Positions 8,169-17,100 of a stretch of 18,345 nt of DNA are shown here, piece after piece. Numbering within the stretch: the stretch's first letter is position 1; the number at the start of each line of letters is the position of its first letter. Origin of the DNA: Micractinium sp. NFX-FRZ (lineage: Eukaryota; Chlorophyta; Trebouxiophyceae; Chlorellales; Chlorellaceae); contig JAPTJF010000720.1 of assembly GCA_029339195.1 (NCBI GenBank), forward strand, positions 1 through 18,345, given 5' to 3'. The position numbers and the translations under genes are program-made. Under the pieces are notes generated by a model, which did not search any database, was not told the DNA's origin, and saw nothing but the letters and a program-made list of their open reading frames with translations.

Positions 8169-9398
8169 CGGCAGCTGTGGGCTTGCTTTGTAGACTTCAA
8201 GCAGGCATACGACAGGGTGCCACGGTCAGCAGCTCTGGGAGAAGCTGGCAGCGCGCGGCCTGGGCGGCAGCTGGCTGCGGGCAGTGCAGGCGCTGTATGC
8301 CGACGTGCCCATGTCGGTACGCACGACAACCGGGCTGTCTCCCAGCTCAGCTGGAAGGCTTCCAGGCCAGCGTTGGCCTGAAACAGGGCTGCCCAGCCAG
8401 CCCCACCCTGTTTGGGCTGTACATTGATGATTTTGAGGAGGCAGTGATGGCGGCAGCGCAGCGGGGCGAGCAGCTGGACCTGCCCAGCCTGGCAGCTGGC
8501 AGCGATGGCAGCAGCGGCAGCCAGTGGGTGCCACCGCTGTTGTATGCGGACGACACAGCGCTGCTGGCCACGTCGGCAGAGGGGCTGCAGCGCCAGCTGG
8601 ATCTACTGCAGCGGTACTGCCAGCGGTGGGGGCTGACCGTGAACACACGGTCAAGACGAAGCTCATGGTGCTTAGCGGGCACCGCACTCAGCAGGCGGCG
8701 CAGCAGGCAGCCGGGGCAGCAGGGCTCACCTTTGGCGGGCAGCCCCTGGAGGCAAGCTCAAGTACCTGGGCATCACATTCCACGCCAGCACCAGCCTGGC
8801 AGGGGCAGCTGCGCCGGCGCGGGCGCTGCTGGGCAGGGCAGCCATGCACAGCTGCCGCGCAAGGTGCGCAGAGCTGGGCATCGAGGCAGCCGAGGTGCAC
8901 CTGCGGCTGTTCAGCACCATGGTAGACTCGGTGTTGTCCCACTGCGCGGAGGTCTGGGGCGTGCAGCTGGTGGCCACAGCAACACAGCGCGGCGGCAGCA
9001 CGGCAAGCGCAGCAGAGCGGCTGCAGCTGGGTTACCTGCGCAACCTGTTGGGTGTGCGGCAGGGCACCCCGAATGCTGTGGTGCTGGCAGAGACGGGCCA
9101 ACAGCCACTGTGGGTCCGCTGGCTGCGGCGGGCAGCCAAGCTGTGGAACAGCATGGTGGAGCAGCCGGCTGAGAGCCTGGTGCGGCGTGCGCTGGCGGCC
9201 AGCTGCCAGCTGGCGGGAGCCGGCCAGTCACCAGCGCGGCAGTCGTGGGCAGCGCAATTCGCAGCAGCCATGGCGGCCGTCAGCATGCCAGTCGACCCGC
9301 GGGAGCCAACAGAGATTGCACACCGTGCCTGGTGGGCACAATACTGCCGCACAGCAAGAGGCCCCTCCTTCTGCCGCGGGGTTGGGGCCGCTTTATGA
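8169..9398 (+). pseudogene. Non-LTR retrotransposon (LINE) reverse transcriptase pseudogene, 5' truncated and frameshifted
   Basis: The reverse-transcriptase blocks appear in the proper order but in different frames. They are FVDFKQAYDRVPR (palm Asp, about 8187), LWEKLAARGLGGSWLRAVQ, GLKQGCPASPTLFGLYIDDF, YADDTALLA (the YxDD catalytic box, about 8544), GLTVN with KTKLMVLSG, and KLKYLGITFH. After a last frame change, a long tail runs to the stop near 9398 (AEVHLRLFSTMVDSVL, LQLGYLRNLLGVRQG). At least four frame changes occur in about 1.2 kb, no endonuclease domain precedes the palm, and the start abuts a hexamer repeat. The motifs are those of an L1-like element. An indel-rich assembly could mimic this decay, but the flanking genes read cleanly, which argues for a true relic. 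Confidence 0.85.
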
Positions 9399-10786
9399 TC
9401 GCGCCAGTGGCACAAAAACTGCAGGGGAGTTGGGGCAGAGGGCAGGCGGCAGGGCAGTGGCTTGCTGCTGCAGCAGGCATGTGGCGGGTGATGCGGGCAC
9501 GTGCACACGGGGGGTATGGCAGGGCAGAGGGTTGTAAACGACGTCCTGTCGACAGCACCGGTGGTGGTGCAACTGTAGGCGGCCGCTGCAGGCGCTGGCG
9601 GATGCACAGCCCCTGCCTTCTGCCCACTCAACACCACCTGCTTCTTCACCCTGCATCCATCCTTGTGTAGTCGCAGTAATGTAGGTGCCAGCACTGCCAG
9701 GCTGGTCACTGGCAAGCTGCTTGATGGCCACCGGCAACTGCCGGGGAGCTGCCCGTTGGCTAGGCAGCGCCTCGGGGCCAGGTGGGCAGGGGTAAGCAAC
9801 GCTTTTGCCTGGGAGGCCACGATCGGATGCCCCGCCAGGCCTCCAGGATCAGAGGCAGCAGCAGCATGAGGCAAAGTGGGGTGGGGGGCTGCCAGGCTGC
9901 GGGTGGCACCCGTGGGGAATGCGCAGACTGGGTGGCAGACTGGGTGGGCGTGTCCAAGGTTCGCCTGCCACGTTCTGCTGGCAGGGGCTCGGGCAGAGTG
10001 GCTTTCATGTTCCCTGTGTGCGTGCGTCATTGCGGCTTGGCACAGCAGTTCTATTTGCTGATGGTGGCAGTAAAAGAGAATCAAGGCGCGGTTCCGACAG
10101 CACGGGAGATGCCAGCTTGGCGGGAGGGAGATGCCAAACGTGGGTCGGAGTGGCTGTCGCGCAACAACACAGGATTAGGGTAAGGGAGTACTGATTGCTC
10201 AGCAGAGGGTGCAGCTGCACAATGTCCCACATGGGGCCACCTGCGTGCGTCGATCACCGCACGCTCGTTGCATTGCCCGTCTTCAGTTCGCCTCCAAAGC
10301 GCGTGAGCGTGTGTCGCTGGCCGGCACGACGCCGTTGCCTTTGCACCAAATCAAAGCACACCAATGACCATTCCTGTGAAACGGGTTGTGCGCTACTGCA
10401 GAGGAGCATTCGGCATGATGGGCGGCGGCGGGTGCGGGCTCCCTGGCCGCCCCCGCTGTCCCCGCTGGGCGCATGGAAGCCTCAAGAGGCGGTGGTCCTC
10501 CCCGGGGGATGTTGTGCTTCGCTTTGCTCCCCGCTTCCTCTGCCAGCGTTCCACCCCGTGCGCCGCCCAAGCCTAGAGGTCCACGGCTCGACGTTTCAAG
10601 GCCCGCAGCCACAGCGGGCAGGCTGCCCGCGGGAAGCTTATGCCCTGCCATTACCGCCTCTGAGCAGCAGGCAGTTGAATCGCAGGCTGCAACACCTGCG
10701 CCGCTGCGCCGCTGCACCCCACCATCCCGCGGCGCACGCTCGGGGCCCAGCCTCCCACCCACAGTGCATGCCATCGGCCTGGAGGC
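9399..10786. other. Intergenic region between LINE relic and CTD phosphatase gene
   Basis: I see no coding region here with domain or splice support. A TGTAA, the usual green-algal polyadenylation signal, occurs on the plus strand at 9533-9537 and could be left over from the retroelement. The last 500-600 bases before 10787 should contain the promoter and 5' untranslated region of the phosphatase gene. I recognise no specific element. Confidence 0.5.
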
Positions 10787-11152
10787 ATGGCTGACGGGGA
10801 GAGGAAGAAGCTGCTTTGCCAGTTCGGCTCGGCAGACTGCCGCCTTGTTGCCTGCGCGTCATACGACTGCGCGGCGCTGTTCAAATCGGCCACACTGCAA
10901 GTGGAAGGCACATGGTTAGCAGCCAGACCGCCGCCCGCACGAAATGAGCCACTTTGGGCCGTCGCACCGCTGCCTGCCTGCCGCCGCCGCCGCCGCCCGC
11001 TGAAAACACGCCAGTTGCGGCCCCGCCTGCCATCTGCCACGCTCTTTTGCCCGTCTAGTTCTTCCGTAGACCTTGTCCTCCGTTCCTATCTCTGCCCGCT
11101 CCAGGCTCGCCGGCAACCCCGACATCGCCCCGGTTCTGCTGATCGCGCACTT
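10787..11152 (+). other. First two exons of the phosphatase gene, provisional
   Basis: Exon 1 encodes MADGERKKLLCQFGSADC and on to about residue 42, ending at a GTTAGC donor. Exon 2 (11105-11152) follows an acceptor CTCCAG and encodes LAGNPDIAPVLLIAHL. This resembles the hydrophobic segment that precedes the phosphatase domain in plant CPL1. Both donors are non-consensus (GTTAGC), although they satisfy the phase 2 that exon 3 requires. An additional or different exon between 11153 and 11647 is possible. Confidence 0.4.
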
Positions 11153-14074
11153 GTTAGCGGGAGGTGCGCCACGCTGGGGTGCAGCCATGCATTCCAAAGT
11201 CGATTGGATGCGTGCCAAGGCGCGCCAGCCGCCGGGGAACGAATGCGCGGGTTCCGCAGTTTGCAACATTCGGCACTCTCCTTCCCTCGTTTGAGCCTCC
11301 CGCTTATCCCTCACTGCTGATTTCAGGCCCGTGCTTCTTCTTGAGATGTCCCACCAATCCAGGGCAGTCAGCGCCCCCTGCGTGAGTGCCGCCGCCGCCT
11401 GCCTGCCGCCGCCCGCCTGCTGGCGCGCCGGCAGCGCTGTCAATCAACCGAACAGTAGCTTGCTTGCTGTGCTATGGAAATCCACGTGTAGAGTGGCGTC
11501 GCTCCACAAGCACGCAATGTGTGACAGTGGTGTTGCCCTTGCTTTTCGTCTCTGCCTCCCGTACCCTGGCCGCGCCTCGCTTCACGAGCCCGCCCGCCCG
11601 TAACTGCCCTGGAACTTTGGTGCATGCACCCCGTATGGTCGCTGCAGGTGGGCCCAGCTGCATGCCCTGCTGGCTGGAGAGAACCGCGCCGCTGTGCTGC
11701 GCACCTCGGGCCGCAACAGCAGCAGCGTCGGCGCAGAAGTGATGCTGGTGGCGCTGACGGGGCGCGACGCCAGCGGAGCAGAGGAGGCAATCTTTGTTGG
11801 CTTTGTGGCCTCCATGCTGAGTGGCGATTTCGTGCGCCAGGTGGGTGCGGACTTTTTTTCTCTCCATCAAAGCAGGTGTGCGTGGACGGGGCCTGGCAGG
11901 GCCGGCAGGCATTGCGTCTCTGCCAGGCTGCATCCGAGCAGCGACATTTGTCTCCGACCTGTCCACCGCCGTCACCGCCTACTCGGCAGCCACTCACTGC
12001 TTCCCCAATGTCTCGCTGTTGCCGATGCGCGGCTGCTGCTGGTGCTTGGCGTGAATTAGGCGCTGCGTTGCAGCTGCTGATTGAGTACATGTGCTCGCCC
12101 ACATTTCCGCCTACCTGCCTGCAGCTGGTGGGTGCAGATGCGCGACTGCCGCTGTCCCTCCCTCCCTTCTCCCCACCCATTCTGCAGCTCCCAACCGCTC
12201 GCATGCCTACCTCCCCACCTTGAACTCTCGTCCACACCTGCCTGCCTCGTCCACACCTGCCTGCCTGCAGATGCTGATTGACAAGCGGCTGCCGCTGGTG
12301 TTTGACCTGGACGAGACGCTGCTGGTGGCCAAGAGCCAGAGCCAGCTGGGCAAGGAGCTGCGCAACCTGCGGGACATACGGTGAGTCGCAGGCGGTACAT
12401 GTGTGTGCCCGCGTGTGCACTGTGCTTGGGATTGGGATGCATGCCGGGGTGCAGCTGTGCAGCCTGTGAGACGCACGGTATGGTCAAGGAGAGGGTGCAT
12501 GTGTTGGGCTGGGTGCTGAGAGACAGGGCCAGCGCCAGCTGGATAAGGAGGCGGCGCGCTGGGTAGCGACGGTGCGCAGCACCCACATGTGTTTTGGTGG
12601 ACGTGAGCTGCGCAGCAGGTGGGTGGCAGGGCAGTGTGGCCTTTGTGGTTGGTGTGCTCGATGACTGCAGGGGGGCGAGCGGAGGAAGCGGCGGGCGCCG
12701 CCAGCGCAGCGCCTCGCCCGTCCTCCCACCCCTGCCGCGCCGCCCGCTGTGTGCTCTGCAGGCGCCCGCAGCTGCTGGGGGCCACCTCCGACCCGCAGCA
12801 GAAAGCCAAGCTCAAGGCGCTGGACCTGGAAGAGCGGCTGATGCAGGTCGGTTGTGTCTGCCTGCTCAGTTTGCCCGCACGTCGGCAGGATCACGCCGTG
12901 CCCAGTTTGCACGGCTGCCTTGCCCAGTCCTTCTCTGCCCATCTCACCCTCCCTTGCACCCTGCCCGCGGTGCCTGCTGTGCCCGCTGTGCAGGAGGACC
13001 TGGCGCTGCTGCAGGAGTTTGCAGAGGACGATGCCATCACGTACAAGGGGCAGCGCCTGGTGGCCAAGTGAGCCCATGCAACAGGCGGGCCAGCAGCAGC
13101 AGCAGCAGCAGCAGCAGGAGGAGGAGTCTCTGCTTTTCTTTCCCGCAGCGCCCCCCCCCCCAACAGGAGCTGCCCTACTAGCCTCTGCTGCGGCTGCTGC
13201 ACTTTCGTCTGCTGTCTGTATCCTGCCGCCCGCCACTCGGCCTCACTCACCTCTCCACTCGCACGTCCTTGGCACCCCCGCCCGCAGGATTGAGCAGGGG
13301 CTGGGCGACGACAACAGGCCCATTGCCCGCCCCGTCATCCGGCTGCCCGACAACGAAGACACGCTGCTGACGCGCATCGAGCCGGACAAACCCATCAGCA
13401 GCATGGTGTTCAAGCTCAGGTGGGTGCTTGGGCGGGGTGTCCGGTTATGTGGGAGCACCAACGCGGACGCTCCAGTCAGCAGCATGTGGTGTTCAAGCTC
13501 AGAGGTATGCTTTGACGGGGTTTTCGGGTATGTGGGAGCACCGAGCCGGACAACCCGGTCAGCTGGCGGGCATTCCGAGCTCAGGTAGGGACGGCAGTTC
13601 CAGGGTGTGAGGGTGGAAGCGGCCGCATGGTGGGAGCGGCCGCATCTTCTGTCGATTGCCTGCCCGCCTGCCGCCCGCCTACCTGTTCTCTCTGCCTGCC
13701 TGACCCTCAATCCCGCCTGTGCCCTGCTCCCTCTTGCCGTGCTCGTTGCGGTGCCCTCCCTTGGGCCCAGCTGGCGCCACCTGGCACCACCTGTCCTGCG
13801 CTCTCCCCCCTCCCTGCCACCCTCCTCACCCCGCCTCCTGCTCATTGGCCTGCACCCCTCAGGCCCAACTGGCGGGCCATCTGGGCCTACCTGGGCGGCC
13901 TTATGGATCCCGGTACCAACCAGCCCATCGCCCTCACGTGAGCCCGCCTGCGCTATGTCACATCTGAGCTGCCCTTGCCGCGCTGCACTGCGCCGCCAGA
14001 GTTTTCCTGTGCGGTCTCATCTGCCTGCACGGGCCCGGCCACCAACCATGGCATTGCCGTTGCAAGGCTGCCGT

Positions 14075-14105
<31 letters not shown>

Positions 14106-17100
14106 CGCTTGACGGATGCCGCGCGCCCTCCACCACCCACTGCCATGCCCAGCGTTGCCACCCTCCCCATGCCCCGCAGGCCGCCCTCCCCCAAGCTGCG
14201 CTTCGAGGCATACGTGTGCACAGCAGCAGAGCGTGGGTGCGTAGCATGCAGAGCATGCGCAGTGGGTAGGGCAAGAACCGGCAACGCTGGAGAGGACAAG
14301 GAGGGCGGGCCAGAAGGGGAAGGCGGGCGGCCTGCTTGCCTGCCTGTGCTCAACCTTCCCGATCGCCTGCCCACTCCTACACTGACCCGCTGCGCTCCCC
14401 CACCTCTTCCTTCATCATCTTGCCCGCCCGCCTGCCTGCAGGTATGCGCTGGAGGCGTGGCGGGTGCTGGACCCTGATGGCTGGATGATCCCAGAGAACC
14501 AACGTGAGCGCCCGGCCTTACAAATGTTTTCCACCTCTGCGGGCGCCCCCATGAGCAGCTCCTGCCCCCCTCATATGGGGCCGCCTCAAGCCAGCATGCT
14601 GTCCACCCTGCCCGCCCACCTGCCCTTTGCCTTGCTCGCCTGCCCCCCAGGACTCCCACTGACTGCCTCTGACCCTGCCCCTGCTTCCTCTTGACCCTTG
14701 CGCGCCGCTACTTCCGTGGCTCACCGCTGCCGCTTTCGCTCCTCGCTTCGCTTGCGGCCTGGCGCTCCGGCACTGCAGGCAAGAAGCGCGTGCACTCTGG
14801 CTCCAAGTCCAAGGCGCTCGCTGACGTGCTGCAGCTGGGTCTCGGCAAGCTGCCCGGCGCACATGCGCGCCCTGCCAGCCCCATGCCGCTGGCAGTGATA
14901 GTGGACGATCGAGTGGAGGTGCGCCATGCTGTGCTGTGCTGTCATGCTGTGCTGTGCTGTGCCATGCGCCTGCTGGCAGCGACCATCTCGCCACCCTCCC
15001 TCTCCCACCTCTTGCTTCAGCTGACTCGGTCCGCCCTCCCCCTGCTTCCCCAACATGTTGAAACGCCCATATTGAGCCCATCCTGTCGGCTGTGTTCTCG
15101 CCCTCTCGTCTTGCCCTGCCTCTCTGACCCTCTGCACACAGGGATGGGATGGCAGGCCCGGTTGCTGCGGGGGGAGCATCCCGCCCTTCTACGCCCTTTT
15201 ACACGCCCCCCTGTGCCCTCCTCCCACCCTTCTATACTCCCTCTGACACGCCCCCCTGTGCCCTCCTGCCGCACCCCTCACTTGGCCCAGATCTGGGACG
15301 CCTCCAACCAGGGCCAGGTGCTGCAGGTGGAGCCGTTCCGCCCGTGGGAGGAGCAGGCGGCGGAGGAGGTGGGGCTGACGGGCATGCCCACCACCAACAG
15401 CCTCAGCGCCCAGATGGTGCGCCTCAAGGAGGAGCTGTTCAATCTGAGGATGCACGTGTTCCACCGCGTGCAGGAGGTGCTGAGGTGAGGTGGGATGGCA
15501 CATGTGGCGGGTGTTTAAAGAGGGGCAAGATGCGTGTGGGGTGCGCCTCGAGGCGGGGGCGCTTCAACGGAGGATGCGCGCCGCTGCAGTGCAAGCAGGA
15601 GGTGGAGAGGCGAGGAGTGCATGATCAAAACAAGTGGTGGGGTGGGGTGGGTGTGGAGGAGCAGCTTGTCCTTTCACTGCACGTCAATCCCTGTATCAAT
15701 GCCACCGCCCCCAGTCATGCCCCTGGAAACCCTCCAAGAAACCACCCCCGCCCTGCCTCTGCCCCGCGTCATATGTGCCCGCAGGCGCCAGCTGGACCTG
15801 CTGAAGCAGAACCCCCTGGACCTGTCCCGCCCAGAGCAGCACTACCACGAGCAGCTGGCCCCCTCCCCCTGGGTGGAGGGCCTCATGGCGTCTGGGCGGC
15901 ACCGCCTGCCGCAACCCGACGGCCTGCCGCACACGCTGCAGGCGGCGATGGAGCGGCCAGTGGACCCACGCGCTCTGCGCCGGCAGCAGCAGGAGGCGGC
16001 GGCGGCGGCGGCGGCGGCGCAGCAGCAGCCAGGGCAGCAGGCACAGCAGGGGAAGCCGGATGTGCTGCAGGTGATTTCGGGGCCCGACGGCGCGGCCCTG
16101 CTGGCGTCGCTTCAGAACATTGCGACGGGGCAGGGGCCTGCGCTAGCTGCGCCCGCAGATCCCCGCCTGCAGCAGCAGCAGCAGCAGATGATGTTGGCGC
16201 CGGCAGACCCGCGCCTACAGATGCAGCGGCCACAGATGCCGCCGATGGACCCCCGCATGCAGCAGCAGCAGCAGCAGCAGCCGTACGATCCCCGCCTGCA
16301 GGGGCAGCCGATGCCGCCGCCAGCCGACCCTCGCTTCCAACAGCACCAGCAGCAGATGCCAGGGTACGGCCCTCCCCCGGGTGCGTTGGGCCAGGAGCCA
16401 CACCAGCAGCAGCAGCAGCAGCAGCGCCCACAGCGGCACCGCCCCGGCAAGATGGCGGGCCCGCAGGCGCCGCCCCAGCAGCAGGCCCCGCCGCCTGGGG
16501 TCGCGCTGCTGCAGCAGCGCGCGGCTGCGGGCGCAGGCGCTGCCGACCCTCGGCGGCGGCCTCCCGTGCCACCCGGCACCGCGCCCTCTGCCAGCAGCAG
16601 CATCTTTGTTGAGGCCCTAGACATGGTGCATGGAGGGCCGGCGCCACAGCAGCAGCAACCGGCGGGCCCCCCGGGAAGGCAGCCGCGCCAGCCGCCCATC
16701 CGCCGACTGGTGGGCCTGCACGGTCCGCCGCAGGGGCAGCCGGGGCAGCAGCCGGGGCAGCAGCAGGACCCAAGCCTGCCGCTGCACATGCAGCCGGGGC
16801 AGCAGCTGCCGCCGCCGGCGGTGGCGCAGCATGCGCTTGCGGGGCGGGATGGCGCGCTCACGCAGCAGCAGTCTGCCTGGGGCACCGCCAGCGCTGCCGT
16901 CCCGGCGGGCCCCATGCTGCCAGGCATGCAGGCAATGCCCCCCGGCCAGCCGCTGCGGCCCATGCAGCCTGGGCTGCACCCGTCGCAGCAGCAGCTGCAG
17001 GCACAGCAGGCAGGGGGGCCTGGAGGGGACGCTTTGCTTGCTGAGCGGTGGCGGGACACCTTTGGAGCGGGGCCGCAAGCGCCGCAGCAGCCGGGGTATG

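Larger units (their letters stand above)
12271..15484 (+). other. FCP1-homology (NIF-type) phosphatase domain, exons 4-12
   Basis: Nine exons of 57-194 nt. The first carries the aspartate nucleophile motif D-L-D-E-T. Exon 7 (13288-13419) gives RPVIRLPDNEDTLLTRI. Exons 8-10 give the WRAIWAYLGG, YVCTAAERGYALEAWR and LDPDGWM core. Exon 11 gives the Lys-containing KKRVHSGSKSK and VIVDDR. Exon 12 starts IWDASNQGQVLQVEPF. All residues expected for haloacid-dehalogenase-type CTD phosphatase chemistry appear present, so the enzyme should be active. Exon 9 must use the GTGCGT donor at 14237, not the nearby GTGGGT, to keep AERGYALE in frame. Confidence 0.85.

Noticed and set aside
9032..10084. A 350-codon minus-strand open frame
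   Set aside because: It overlaps the LINE relic in antisense, has no recognisable motif, and is an expected by-product of high GC.
15149..16612. A 487-codon plus-strand frame through the start of the Gln-rich exon
   Set aside because: It runs through an intron and then an out-of-frame reading of the CAG/GCC repeats. The adjacent frame carries the conserved protein.
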